Below the pieces are notes generated by a model that was given only the letters and a program-made list of their open reading frames with translations, was not told the DNA's origin and searched no databases. 37,333 nt of DNA from positions 1-37,333 of the forward strand of contig JAFGCA010000560.1 of assembly GCA_016932895.1 (NCBI GenBank), given 5' to 3'. Made by a program: the position numbers and the translations under genes. Shown one piece after another: positions 25,102 through 34,387 of the stretch (the stretch's first letter is position 1; each line of letters starts with the position of its first letter). This stretch comes from Sedimentisphaerales bacterium (lineage in GTDB: Bacteria > Planctomycetota > Phycisphaerae > Sedimentisphaerales > SG8-4).

Positions 25102-27834
25102 TTATCGGCGGGGCTCGGGCGTTTCAGGGGGCTCTTCCGGTCGGGGGATCCCCACCTCAGATGTCGACCACGCGGTCATATTGCCGTACCCGTCTCGTGC
25201 CATGACGCGAAACCGGAGGGCCTGGTTTTCCCGGCCGACCAGGACGGTGTAGGACGGATCGGTTTGCCAGCCGCTGCTCAGGCCGTCGGGAACGACGCCT
25301 GGGTAATCCCGGCACTCGAAGAAGTACTCAACCGGCCCGCTGGGATCGACCGCTTCGACGGCCTTCATCTCGACCCAATAGTCGTTCCAGCCACCGCCGC
25401 CGGAAAACTCACGGGGCAAGCCGTACTCGTCCCATTGGGCGGGGTCCGGTTGCGGGGCAGCCGCGTCTCCCGAGGACGGCCCCGGCGCTCCCGCCAGCCT
25501 CATGAGCCATTGATCGGAGACGATCGCCAGGTCGCGCAGGTCCACGATTCCGTCATGGTTGATGTCCGCTGCCAGGGGCCATTCGCTCATGCTCGCCTCC
25601 GCCGTACCGCCGAAAGCGCCCATGTTGATCCGGCCCCCGTTGGGCATACGCTCGGCGCCCACGTCCACCGCCGGATCGCCGGCGTCGACGCAGGGACTGG
25701 TTCTCGTGTCGAACGACCAGAGTCCGTAGGCCGGAACGTACCGCCCCTTTTCGGCGAGCAGGTGGTAATCCCCGCCGGCGGTGTCGGCAAGAAGCGGGTC
25801 GGTGCTAATGTTGCCCTGGCCTTCGGCGCCCTGCTCGACGCAACTGAAGCGGGTCGTGCAACCGAACAGATCGCCCTCCAGGTTGCCCCAGATGACGCAG
25901 TTGCTGATATCGGGATTGGCGCCGGCGTACGCGGCGATGCCGAATTCATTATTGGCGAGCGTCACGTTCCGTATCGTGGGTGAGCTGCCCGCGATGAAGA
26001 TGCCCGTATCGCTGTTCTGGATAACGAAGTTCTGGAGAACGCTGCCCGGGCCTTCCGCCGAGTAGAACGAGACGGCGTAATCGCCCGGCGCCTCCAGAAC
26101 GGGTGCGCCGCCCACACCCATGACGGTGATGTCCTTGCCCTGAAATTCGATTTCCTCGGTGTAGAGGCCGGGCAGGACCATCACGGTGTATCCATCCAGG
26201 GCGGCATCGATGCCTCTCTGAATCGTGGCAAACGGTTTTCCGGGGCTTCCGCCCGGGTTGGAATCGTCGCCCCGAATCGCATCGACGTAGAAGTGGAACG
26301 GTCCGTGGAACTCATACGCGCCCATATCGACGCGCCCGTCGGCAACGCGCGGGTAGCCCGCCAGGTCGGTCTCGTCCAGTGATTGCACCGCTTTATTGTT
26401 TCCGGTGTCGATGCAGAGCGAGCCCAGCGAGAGTCGAAGATCATCGTCGAGGGTGCCGGCAATGCCGTCGGGGCCGACGGGGTCGCGGAACTGCGGGTCG
26501 GCGTCGATATTCATCTCGCTGCCGGAGCCGAAGTAGCCGCCCTGGATGTCATTGTAGCGTACAGGCCCGCTCGTGCTGTCGTCGGCCAGCCGCAGCTCGT
26601 TGGGGGTGTTGGCCCAGAAGATACAATTCTGGACGTTGCGGCCGGTGCCGGTCTGGTAAACGGCGCCGCCGTCCTCGGAAGCGTGATTCGCCGTCACCGT
26701 GCAGTTGGCCAGAGACAGCACCCCCTCCTGCTCGAAGAACAGGGCGCCGCCAAACCGTGCGGTGTTGCCGTTAAACACGCAGTTGCTTATGGTGGGGCTG
26801 CCGGTGAAACAGGCGATGGCTCCACCCTCTCCGTCGGCGGTGTTGCCGGTAAACCAGCATCGGGTCAGCGCGGGATCGGCCTCGAAACTGGCGATCGCGC
26901 CGCCGCCGCAAGGAGCGTCGAGACTGGCGACGATATTGCCGGAAAAGGTGCAATTCACGAACTGCGGATCGCAGGCCGATACGAGGGCCCCGGCGCCGTA
27001 GCCGGCGGAAGCGTGGCCGAAGACGATGTTGCCCTCGAAAGAGCACTGGCGGAAGGTCGGGCTGGTGCCCTCGCCGGAGCATGCCACACCGGCGCCGCCG
27101 ACGGCGCCTTGCAGGGCGGCCCGCGTCACGTTCCGGTAGAACCGGCAGCGAATGAGCGTCGCGGTGGTGTTGGCCAGGAACGCGCCGGCCCCGTCGGTGG
27201 CGGGATGCGGCACGGGCGCTTCCCCGGCATGGGGCCAGCCTTCGATTGCCCCGTCGGCGAATCCGCCCGTGATCGTCAGCCCGTCCAGGACGGTATTGCT
27301 GTCGGGCCCGTCGTCGAGGGTGAGGACGGTTAGACTGTTGTCGGCCAGGCTCGGGTGCGTGACGTACTCGAGAACATCCTGCGCCCCGTCACCTGCGAAT
27401 TCGATATCGTTGCCCTTCAAATCTCCGCTCAGGATGGTCTGATAGCGTTCGATGTCCCTCTCGTCCGGATTCGCGGCGCCGTACCCGGCGTAGCCTCCCT
27501 TGACAACCGCCCCGGGGCGGATGTTGAAAGTGGCGTTGCGATCCCCGGTGATGACGACATGGCGTCTGCTCGAGCCGCGCAGAGGTTGTGCCTCCCGGTC
27601 GGGTTGGTAGACGCCCTGGGCGACGCGAACCTCGGACCCCGCTCCTGCCATGGCGAGGGCCCATTCGAGGCACAGGTAGGCCTCGCGCCAGCTTGAGCCG
27701 TCGCCGTCGCCGAGGTTTTCGCTGCGCGGATCGCAATAGATGGTCCGGCCGGCGGCCGGAGGCGACACCCCGGCACAGACCGTCAGAGCGATGCCCGCAA
27801 CCAGACGAATGAGCACGCGTTTTTCCGTTTTCAT
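25102..27834 (-). CDS. Secreted right-handed beta-helix protein with a dockerin motif
   Basis: The 910-residue protein starts at ATG 27834, with the strong Shine-Dalgarno GGAGCGGAGG just upstream; the TTG at 27888 is not used. A signal peptide (about 26-30 residues) is followed by YCDPRSENLGDGDGSSWREAYLCLEWAL, a common opening of secreted parallel beta-helix proteins. Many short turns of NCTFSGNI / CWFTGNTADGEGG type repeat through about 200-480, and a second helix block runs 540-700 (DDSNPGGSPGKPFATIQRGI). A dockerin-type calcium motif, DINHDGIVDLRDL, lies at about 752-764, with one clear repeat. The C-terminal FRVMARDGYGNMTAWST segment is fibronectin-like. It may bind or act on polysaccharide outside the cell; no catalytic residues are identifiable. 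It follows the sigma-fusion gene by 50 bp. Confidence 0.85.
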   Translation of the reverse strand: MKTEKRVLIRLVAGIALTVCAGVSPPAAGRTIYCDPRSENLGDGDGSSWREAYLCLEWALAMAGAGSEVRVAQGVYQPDREAQPLRGSSRRHVVITGDRNATFNIRPGAVVKGGYAGYGAANPDERDIERYQTILSGDLKGNDIEFAGDGAQDVLEYVTHPSLADNSLTVLTLDDGPDSNTVLDGLTITGGFADGAIEGWPHAGEAPVPHPATDGAGAFLANTTATLIRCRFYRNVTRAALQGAVGGAGVACSGEGTSPTFRQCSFEGNIVFGHASAGYGAGALVSACDPQFVNCTFSGNIVASLDAPCGGGAIASFEADPALTRCWFTGNTADGEGGAIACFTGSPTISNCVFNGNTARFGGALFFEQEGVLSLANCTVTANHASEDGGAVYQTGTGRNVQNCIFWANTPNELRLADDSTSGPVRYNDIQGGYFGSGSEMNIDADPQFRDPVGPDGIAGTLDDDLRLSLGSLCIDTGNNKAVQSLDETDLAGYPRVADGRVDMGAYEFHGPFHFYVDAIRGDDSNPGGSPGKPFATIQRGIDAALDGYTVMVLPGLYTEEIEFQGKDITVMGVGGAPVLEAPGDYAVSFYSAEGPGSVLQNFVIQNSDTGIFIAGSSPTIRNVTLANNEFGIAAYAGANPDISNCVIWGNLEGDLFGCTTRFSCVEQGAEGQGNISTDPLLADTAGGDYHLLAEKGRYVPAYGLWSFDTRTSPCVDAGDPAVDVGAERMPNGGRINMGAFGGTAEASMSEWPLAADINHDGIVDLRDLAIVSDQWLMRLAGAPGPSSGDAAAPQPDPAQWDEYGLPREFSGGGGWNDYWVEMKAVEAVDPSGPVEYFFECRDYPGVVPDGLSSGWQTDPSYTVLVGRENQALRFRVMARDGYGNMTAWSTSEVGIPRPEEPPETPEPRR

Positions 27835-27884
27835 GACCTCCGCTCCTTTCTCAAGGTCGTTTCGCCGTATTTCTGATGTTGATC

Positions 27885-29768
27885 TCAACGTTCCTCGGCG
27901 AGTTGGCTCAGCCAGAGCATGCCGGGCTCGTGGCGGAAGACGCCTGCGGAAACGCTCCTCGGCGGGGCGGCAAACGAATCCTCGATTCGGTCGATGTCCT
28001 GGATGTAATCGAAGTGCAACTCCCCGATACGCTTGGTTCCCTGCGTGGCCTTGCGCAAGAAGACAATCTCCTTGATGACGTCGGTTTCCATGTCCACGGT
28101 GTAGACCAGATCGAGAGGTTCGGCGTGCACCGTGACGCTCGCGTAGCCGGTGTCTGCGTCGTAGGCCGTCTCAAAGCGCAATTGCCGCTCGGCGGCGTCG
28201 CGCCGAATCGTGTCGATACAGTGCAGGCCGAGCCAGGGTCGCCCCAGGCCTTTGAAGAAGCTCCCCCCCGGGTAGCGTACCGCGATGCGGTCATGGCCCT
28301 CGGCGATATGCGCGCCCTCCGGCGTATCGACGAACAGGAGATTCCCCCCCACGCGCAACTTGAGCCAGGGGGCGTGCCCGGCCCGGGCGGCGTAGACGAA
28401 CGGCATTCGGCCGTTGCCGGAGATGGGGGTGCCGTTTAGCTCCCCGTCGATGCGGAAATACGTCCATCCGCGCTGGTGCATCGCGTCCCGGCGATCGACG
28501 GTTCTTGTGCTCTCGGGCCAGCTATGTTGGAAGTACTCTTCCGCCAGCGCGTTGATACGCCGTTCGATCCGCCAGATCCGGGTTCCCTTTCGCCCCTGGC
28601 GTTTGCACAGGATCAGCAGACCGCTCCTTCCGCTTGCGGTCAGTTCCATATCCGAGGGCCGTCCTTCGACCTGCGCGATGAACTCGCTCAGAGCGGCGCT
28701 GTCCGTGGGCAATCGCTTGACCGACAGGTCGGGTTTCCACGCCCGGTGGTTGTCGATGCGAACGGCCTTTTGCCGGTGGTCATAGTGGTAATTGGCGTAC
28801 TGGTTCTCGAGGATGCGGCAGCAGGGCGTCGCGCCGGGCGAGTCGTATTCCAGCAGGCGGGTCATGACCGCACCGTCGGGTCCCTGCGGGAAGTAGTGCC
28901 AGCATTCCTGCTCGGCCGTGCCGGGTTGGTTCGTCCAGGGCGCCGCCGGCAGCGCTTCGGAGCCGACGAACCTCGAAGCGACCACCGAGCCCGGTGCCCG
29001 GTAGTGGCCGACCGTTACCGAACCCGCGATAAGCGCCGCGGCGCTCAAGGCTGTGATAACGGTCGCCTTGCCCGTGAGCAGGGCCACCAGGGCCGCCAGC
29101 GGACCGACCGTTACCGTGGGCGCCGTCACGGAGACCTGCGCTGCGGCCGCTTCGCTGGTAGCCGTGACCTTCCCGAACACCACCAGAGCCAGAAGCAGCG
29201 AATGCCTGCCCAGGCCGTGCGCCGACAAACGCCGGGCCAGGGCTTTCTTGGCGCGATAGAACAGGGCCCGCACGGCGATCTCCGACCGGTGCATCAGACG
29301 TGCGATTTGGGCATACGACATCTGGTCGTAGCAGCGCATGCTCAGGACCGCCCGGTGCCGGGGCTCCAACTCGCCGATGCACTGGAGCACGATCTGCCGA
29401 AGCTCGGCGGTGACGGCCTCCGCCAAAGCGTCACCGCCGCCGGCGCCCCGGGGCTCGTAGCCCACCTCGGAGAAGCAGCGCGTTTTCTGCCGCCAGCGCT
29501 TCCCGTAGTGGTTGCGCACCTTGTTGAAGGCGATGCCGTACAGCCAGGGCCAGAACTTCTCGCGCCGCCGCAGGTTCTCAAAGATCCGTAACATCTCCAG
29601 AATCGTCTCCTGTACGATATCCTGCGTCAAATCCTCTTGCAACGTCAGGCGAAACACGTATTCGTGCAGGCGGACCCTCGCCGCTTCAGCCAGGCGATTC
29701 AGACTCTCGGTGTCGCCGAGCTGTGCTTTCCGGGCCAACTCAACAGTGTCTTCAACGCTGCCAGACAT
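27885..29768 (-). CDS. ECF-type sigma-70 factor fused to membrane segments and a large C-terminal domain
   Basis: The 627-residue protein has sigma-70 region 2 at about 25-90 (LTQDIVQETILEMLRIFENL, KFWPWLYGIAFNKVRNHYGKR) and region 4 at 130-180 (ELEPRHRAVLSMRCYDQMSYAQIARLMHRSEIAVRALFYRAKK), a complete ECF sigma factor. Hydrophobic segments follow at about 189-206 and 222-252, and then some 370 residues of unknown fold containing Tyr- and Trp-rich strands and the end MLWLSQLAEER. ECF sigma factors of this size with C-terminal extensions are known from Planctomycetes. The start is taken at MSGSVED; the upstream MKKP frame has no better ribosome binding site. The ligand is unknown. It is followed by the beta-helix gene. 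Confidence 0.82.
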   Translation of the reverse strand: MSGSVEDTVELARKAQLGDTESLNRLAEAARVRLHEYVFRLTLQEDLTQDIVQETILEMLRIFENLRRREKFWPWLYGIAFNKVRNHYGKRWRQKTRCFSEVGYEPRGAGGGDALAEAVTAELRQIVLQCIGELEPRHRAVLSMRCYDQMSYAQIARLMHRSEIAVRALFYRAKKALARRLSAHGLGRHSLLLALVVFGKVTATSEAAAAQVSVTAPTVTVGPLAALVALLTGKATVITALSAAALIAGSVTVGHYRAPGSVVASRFVGSEALPAAPWTNQPGTAEQECWHYFPQGPDGAVMTRLLEYDSPGATPCCRILENQYANYHYDHRQKAVRIDNHRAWKPDLSVKRLPTDSAALSEFIAQVEGRPSDMELTASGRSGLLILCKRQGRKGTRIWRIERRINALAEEYFQHSWPESTRTVDRRDAMHQRGWTYFRIDGELNGTPISGNGRMPFVYAARAGHAPWLKLRVGGNLLFVDTPEGAHIAEGHDRIAVRYPGGSFFKGLGRPWLGLHCIDTIRRDAAERQLRFETAYDADTGYASVTVHAEPLDLVYTVDMETDVIKEIVFLRKATQGTKRIGELHFDYIQDIDRIEDSFAAPPRSVSAGVFRHEPGMLWLSQLAEER

Positions 29769-29922
29769 CCGTACCTGTAAGTAAGTCTGACGATCCCGCT
29801 CTATGTGACGCCATCCAGCAGGTTTTTTCACGATTTTTTTGCGGGATGGACGCGGAGAGTCGCCGGGCGCAGATCGTCCCGCCGTTGGCCTTCCGGGGGC
29901 GTGGTTTCTTACGGCCGTAGCC
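29769..29922. other. Intergenic gap with A/T tracts
   Basis: The 154-bp gap separates the pseudopilin/serpin-like gene from the sigma-fusion gene, both on the minus strand. It has two T-runs on the plus strand (29822-29827 and 29834-29840), read as A-runs in the direction of transcription. They could be an UP-like element for a promoter of the sigma-fusion gene, but no -10 stands out. They are not a terminator in the direction of these genes. Confidence 0.3.
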
Positions 29923-31947
29923 TCATGGATGCGAGGAGCCGCTTCGCGTCGGCGTATCGTACCGCTGCATCAGCTCAGCGTTATCCACCCACATGACGAA
30001 GAAGGGCTTTGCATCGGGTTGACGCTTGCGGACATAGATCAAGAACGGCCGGTCGAAGGTGAAGTATCGCGGCTTGTCTACGGGGTCGTCGCGTCGGGCC
30101 GGTGGCATTACGATACGGGCCTCGGATTTCAGGATTACGCCCGTTCGGCTCAGGGCGAAGTCGATCTTCTGCCTGGCTTCGACGATAAAATAATCTACCC
30201 CACCCGGATTTCCATTGACCAGAAACTTGTCCAAGAGTTCCACAAAATCATGCGTCAGTTCGTAAAGAACGTCCGGGACAGTCAAACGGTCGATAGGACG
30301 GAGCTTGCGCAGAGCCTCGTACTCGGCCCGGTCTCGGAACGCCGCGATTTCTCTTTCAACGTCAGCCAGCGTGGCACGCAGCGTGTTCCCACGTGGCGCC
30401 CGGGCGAGCACGACCTGATAGGGCTGTGTGTGCTTGCACAGATCCACCGCAGACTCGGCTGTGTTTCGATTCTCCCCGGACCTGTAGTAGAGATTCTCAA
30501 CCTGCTCGCGCACCGCCGCCACGTTAGCAGAGGGCGATTCGTTGAGCGCCCGAAAGGATGCGACGTTCGTGCGGACGGCATTTGAATCCTGAAACCTGAA
30601 TGCCTGATTGTTCACGTAGAACGGATGTGCAAAGCCGACGTCCACGTTCAGGTAGGCGTAGGAGATGATGGTCGGACCTGGAAATTCGTTGTACCGTTTT
30701 CCAAATATCGGCTGGAGCTCGCCGGGAAACTGCCTGGCCATGTCGCGGTGGATTTGCTCGATGACGCCGTCCTTGATCAGGCCGGCGGTTGTGTAGAACG
30801 ATTCGGCTTCGAGGGCGTCGGGCGGAAACGGGGCGGCGTTCAGACGCGCGGCCATGTTGGGCTCGTCGTGAAGCTGGATGGGCTCGCCGATGATGTCCTC
30901 TCTGAGTTTGTCCCAGGCCATTTGAAACGTCCCACACCAGACGACGTTCTTGTGTGGCGACAGGGGGCAATCGAGCGTTGCGACCACGGCAGTCTGCGCG
31001 AGGTCTCGGGTGTCAACGCGCTGCGGCTCGGCGGTTCTTATCGTGGGCTTCTGCGGGGCCGGGTCGTGAACAAGGACCGAATCATGCCGGTTCGACGGAT
31101 CGAAGTGGCTGGCCGGGGGAGCCGTGCCAAACGAATCGCCCGTGTCCATGTTGTTGCTGATCGTGTAGATGTTATCGTCGTTAAGGCTGCAATACGCGCG
31201 TTCTTCAAAGGCGACGTGACCGTCCAGGAACAAGACGTTCTGACCTTCCTGGCCGTGGCTGAGGGTGTTGCCTTCGCGGGCCTGTTCCGCTGTGCCGTGC
31301 CATGGCGGGATATCGGGCATGAATCGGCCCATGGTCTCGCCCTTGGCAGCCGGGCTGCGCAGCCACGGGTTTCGGTCCGCAGCAACCGCCATGCACGGAT
31401 CGTGATGGGCGGTCGTCAAGGCGTACAGGCCGAATGGCATGTGGTAGGCGTAGCTGCAATGGCGATACGCCTCGGGCCCGAAATCCCAGGCGTCGGTCAG
31501 CTCGAAATCCGCCGGCAGGTCTGGGACTTCCGCCAGTTCGAAGGCCGTCGTTCCCGCATCGTCCGGACATACAAACTCAGCAGGAGCCATGCCCGCGTAC
31601 CTGACGAGCAGGTAGAAGCACGAGCTGATCGTGGCGGTGCCGCCGGTGTTGTCAGATCGAGCGATTCCGAAGGCGTCGTAGCGATCCCCCGCCCGCCAGT
31701 TGCGGACCACTCCCCAGCATGTGCTACGCCCTCCCGCGCGAGGCAGCGCGCCGTCATAATCGTTGGCATAGACGAGCATCGCCTTGCCGATCTGCATCAA
31801 GTTCGCCGCACAGCGCACCCGCGCGGCGTCGGATTGAGCCTTTCGGCCCGCAACGGGCACTGCGACCAGAAGAAACGCTCCCACCAGTGTCACGACGACG
31901 ACTTCGATGTGTGTAAGACCGCGCGAATTGTCTCGATTCGCGACCAT
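29923..31947 (-). CDS. Pseudopilin-like N-terminus fused to a serpin-like domain
   Basis: The 674-residue protein starts at ATG 31947 after GGAGGGAAG. Residues 10-35 form a prepilin-like helix (G followed by LTHIEVVVV, Glu+5 kept). Residues 230-250 contain HGQEGQNVLFLDGHV, the tail motif of planctomycete DUF1559-like proteins. From about 315 to 660 the order of motifs recalls serpins. KNVVWCGTFQMAWDKL resembles the first serpin strand-helix, and TIISYAYLNVDVGFAHPFYV the N-A-x-x-F-x-x-x-W strand region. YQVVLARAPRGNTLRATL is followed by RLTVPDVLYELTHDFVELL, and the final FTFDRPFLIYVRKRQPDAKPFFVMWV has the conserved F-x-D-x-PF-x-x-x-R ending. The hinge (S600-R-T-G-V-I-L-K) lacks the small residues of inhibitors, so protease inhibition is unlikely. 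Alternative: an unrelated beta-rich domain. Confidence 0.7.
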   Translation of the reverse strand: MVANRDNSRGLTHIEVVVVTLVGAFLLVAVPVAGRKAQSDAARVRCAANLMQIGKAMLVYANDYDGALPRAGGRSTCWGVVRNWRAGDRYDAFGIARSDNTGGTATISSCFYLLVRYAGMAPAEFVCPDDAGTTAFELAEVPDLPADFELTDAWDFGPEAYRHCSYAYHMPFGLYALTTAHHDPCMAVAADRNPWLRSPAAKGETMGRFMPDIPPWHGTAEQAREGNTLSHGQEGQNVLFLDGHVAFEERAYCSLNDDNIYTISNNMDTGDSFGTAPPASHFDPSNRHDSVLVHDPAPQKPTIRTAEPQRVDTRDLAQTAVVATLDCPLSPHKNVVWCGTFQMAWDKLREDIIGEPIQLHDEPNMAARLNAAPFPPDALEAESFYTTAGLIKDGVIEQIHRDMARQFPGELQPIFGKRYNEFPGPTIISYAYLNVDVGFAHPFYVNNQAFRFQDSNAVRTNVASFRALNESPSANVAAVREQVENLYYRSGENRNTAESAVDLCKHTQPYQVVLARAPRGNTLRATLADVEREIAAFRDRAEYEALRKLRPIDRLTVPDVLYELTHDFVELLDKFLVNGNPGGVDYFIVEARQKIDFALSRTGVILKSEARIVMPPARRDDPVDKPRYFTFDRPFLIYVRKRQPDAKPFFVMWVDNAELMQRYDTPTRSGSSHP

Positions 31948-31984
31948 GTTTCTTCCCTCCACTGGTCTCTCCGCAGGCGAAGGT

Positions 31985-34387
31985 TTAGTCCTGTACGGTG
32001 GTTTCGTATCGGACACCTTCGGGTACAGGGACGGGTACGGCGACGGAGACGCCGTGATCGCCCTGGGTTCGGTGGGCGGAATCGACGGCGACGAAGGCGG
32101 TGTAGGCGCTCATGAGGCCGTACTCGAGGGCGACCTGTCGGATCTCGCCGGGCAGGTCGGGGTTGTTGTCGTAGGTGGCCCGGCCGGCCAGGTCCTCGAT
32201 CCGCTTGCGGGCCCAGACGCAGGCGACGCCGGTGTGGGTGGCGTCGTCGTCGTCGAAGGTCACGGGGATGGTGATCTCCTTCGAGAAATCGCCCAGGCTG
32301 CCGGTGACGCGGATGGTGGTGTCCTGGCGTCCGTTGAAGCGGCCGGTGACGATCAGGGGCCGGCCGACGAACAGGTCGGGCGTGCGGGCCGGGTAGACGC
32401 CGGTCACTTCGAGGGAGCCCCAGTCGATCTCGACGTCCGTCAGGGCGGGGTGGCTGATGCAGTCGTAGAACCGATCCACGATGTCACTGGAGCTGTCGTT
32501 GAGTCCGACGTAGGCGACGGCGCCCTTGCCCAGCTTGGCCATGCGGTCGAGCAGGTAGCGGTTGACCGAGGAGCCGACGCCGAAGCTGAAGATGCGACTG
32601 GAGCCGAGCTTGTCGTGGACGGCGCCGAGGATCTGGGCCTCGTTGCCGATGTACCCGTCGGTCAGGAAGGAGACCAGGCGGAAGCGTCGCGGGTCGTGTG
32701 GAAAATCGAGCGCCGCCTTGACGCCCTCGATCATCATGGTCCCGCCGCCGCCGTGCAGGGCATCGACGTACTCGAGCGCCTTACGCACGTTCTCGGGTGT
32801 GGCCGGCACCGGGTCCGGGCCGAACTGCGAGGCGCTCTGCGAAAAGCGAATGACCTGGAACGTGTCGTCGGGCTCGAGCTTGCGGAGGGCTCGCTTGACG
32901 GCGTCCTTGGCCTTGGCGATGGGCTCACCGCTCATGCTGCCCGAACAGTCGAGCACGAAGACCATCTCCATGGGGGCACGCTTGAGGTGCCGCAGGTCGT
33001 CGGGCGGATAGAGCATGAGCGTGAAGAAGCCGCCCCGCTCGTCGGTGTGGGTGACCAGCGCCGACTTGATTCGCTTGCCCGCCACCTTGTAGCGCAGGAC
33101 GAAGTCTTTGTTGGGGATGCTGTCGAGTTCGCTGAGGCGGATATGAGCCTTCTCCGGCGTCGATTTGCTGTTCCTGATCGCGTGGCTGGGGGAGGCGATT
33201 GCCTCGATTGTGACGCCTGCGTCGATGTCCACCGCCACGGCGATGTCGTGTCCGCTGCGCTCGTTGGGCTTGAGGTACTGGACCTCGGTTTCCTGGCCCG
33301 AGAGGCCCGCCTTGCCTCGTCCCACGGCGCCGACGCCGTCGGTGGTGCCGGGAGGGTTGAATCGCGGCCCGACCACCATCGGAAAGACGAATTCGTACCA
33401 GCCGTCCACGTAGGCCAGCGTGTTGAAATACTTGATATCGACGTCGATTTTCTTGCCCGGCTCGATGTTGGCGACCTTCTGCGTGAAGATGTTGGGTCGC
33501 TCCTGGGTCAGCAGCGAGGCGACGTGGCCCTGCCTCCGCGCCTCCTGATAGATAGCCTCGGCCTCCTGGCGCTCGCGGATGATCCCGCGGATGCGCCGCT
33601 CGCCGATGACCATGACGAACTCGTTGACCGCGGCGTTCTGGGGCAGCGGGAAGACGTACACCGCCTCGATCTTCTCGTCGTAGGGATTGTGGAACTGCTG
33701 GATGACGTGAACGGTGGCGATGTAGCCGCTGATCTGCCCCTTGACGTCCGTATGCTTGAGCGGCAGGGCAATCTCTTCTTCCTCGACCTTCGTCAGCATC
33801 GCCCCGCAGCCGGGCGTGTCGTACTCGGTGCCGGCCGGCGGCGCTTCGGCCTTGGCGATCACCCAGATCTCATCGGCCGTGACATAGGCCAGATCGACAG
33901 GGACGCGCCCCGCCGGCGCATATCGCGGCCCCGCCGGCGTTCGCCCGCGCGCCGAGGGTCGGGCAGCCAATCCCCTCATTCCGCCCCCGTAGCCTCCCAT
34001 GCCCCCCATGTCTCCCATCATGCCGTCGTCGTCGCGGTAAGCATCGTGATACCAGAAGTGGGCGCCGGCGGTGGGCTTGTCGCCCAGGGCTGGTATCCTT
34101 GTCCGGGGCCGGCTCAGGGGCTTCGGTCTTCCGGTCGTTGCCGCGGGCGCGCGGTCCACGTCAGGTTTGGGTCCGGCTTCCGAATCGCGGATGTCTTTCC
34201 AGTCAGTCGGGTATGTCGTCTCCTGCACTGCCGGTGGCCCATCGACGCCTTCGGCCGCCGCTTGTGGTTGCGTTGGCTTCGCAGGCGAAGGGGAGTGGGA
34301 GCTGCAGCTCAGTGACGGGATGAACAATGCCGTCAGCAGGAGTGCCAGCGTGACTGCGATGGACGTGACAAGGATGGCCCGCTTCAT
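31985..34387 (-). CDS. VIT and von Willebrand A domain protein
   Basis: The 800-residue protein has an N-terminal hydrophobic segment ending at LSC (Cys28 could be lipidated, though the lipobox is imperfect). A Pro/Ala/Gly/Met-rich linker with many MG repeats runs to about 165. A VIT domain (about 203-335) contains QFHNPYDEKIEAVYVFPLPQNAAVNEF and IIRERQEAEAIYQEARRQGHVASLL. A VWA domain (about 473-650) has the MIDAS D480-x-S482-x-S484 in MVFVLDCSGSMSG and a later FLTDGYIGNE. This architecture resembles VIT/VWA surface proteins such as inter-alpha-trypsin inhibitor heavy chains and proteobacterial sortase targets, but no sortase motif is present. It binds metal and probably another protein. The start overlaps the cohesin-like stop in ATGA. 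Confidence 0.9.
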   Translation of the reverse strand: MKRAILVTSIAVTLALLLTALFIPSLSCSSHSPSPAKPTQPQAAAEGVDGPPAVQETTYPTDWKDIRDSEAGPKPDVDRAPAATTGRPKPLSRPRTRIPALGDKPTAGAHFWYHDAYRDDDGMMGDMGGMGGYGGGMRGLAARPSARGRTPAGPRYAPAGRVPVDLAYVTADEIWVIAKAEAPPAGTEYDTPGCGAMLTKVEEEEIALPLKHTDVKGQISGYIATVHVIQQFHNPYDEKIEAVYVFPLPQNAAVNEFVMVIGERRIRGIIRERQEAEAIYQEARRQGHVASLLTQERPNIFTQKVANIEPGKKIDVDIKYFNTLAYVDGWYEFVFPMVVGPRFNPPGTTDGVGAVGRGKAGLSGQETEVQYLKPNERSGHDIAVAVDIDAGVTIEAIASPSHAIRNSKSTPEKAHIRLSELDSIPNKDFVLRYKVAGKRIKSALVTHTDERGGFFTLMLYPPDDLRHLKRAPMEMVFVLDCSGSMSGEPIAKAKDAVKRALRKLEPDDTFQVIRFSQSASQFGPDPVPATPENVRKALEYVDALHGGGGTMMIEGVKAALDFPHDPRRFRLVSFLTDGYIGNEAQILGAVHDKLGSSRIFSFGVGSSVNRYLLDRMAKLGKGAVAYVGLNDSSSDIVDRFYDCISHPALTDVEIDWGSLEVTGVYPARTPDLFVGRPLIVTGRFNGRQDTTIRVTGSLGDFSKEITIPVTFDDDDATHTGVACVWARKRIEDLAGRATYDNNPDLPGEIRQVALEYGLMSAYTAFVAVDSAHRTQGDHGVSVAVPVPVPEGVRYETTVQD

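Noticed and set aside
27835..27888. Upstream extension of the beta-helix gene to a TTG at 27888
   Set aside because: It would make a four-base overlap with the sigma-fusion gene, but the ATG at 27834 has a strong Shine-Dalgarno sequence and begins a proper signal peptide.
29822..29840. T-runs taken as a terminator
   Set aside because: Flanking genes are on the minus strand, where the runs are A-tracts, and no stem precedes them in the right direction.
31907..34315. Open frame of 802 codons on the plus strand
   Set aside because: It is antisense to the VIT/VWA gene, which has clear domains and a MIDAS. The plus-strand product is low complexity (Val, Asp, Gly, Arg) with no motif.
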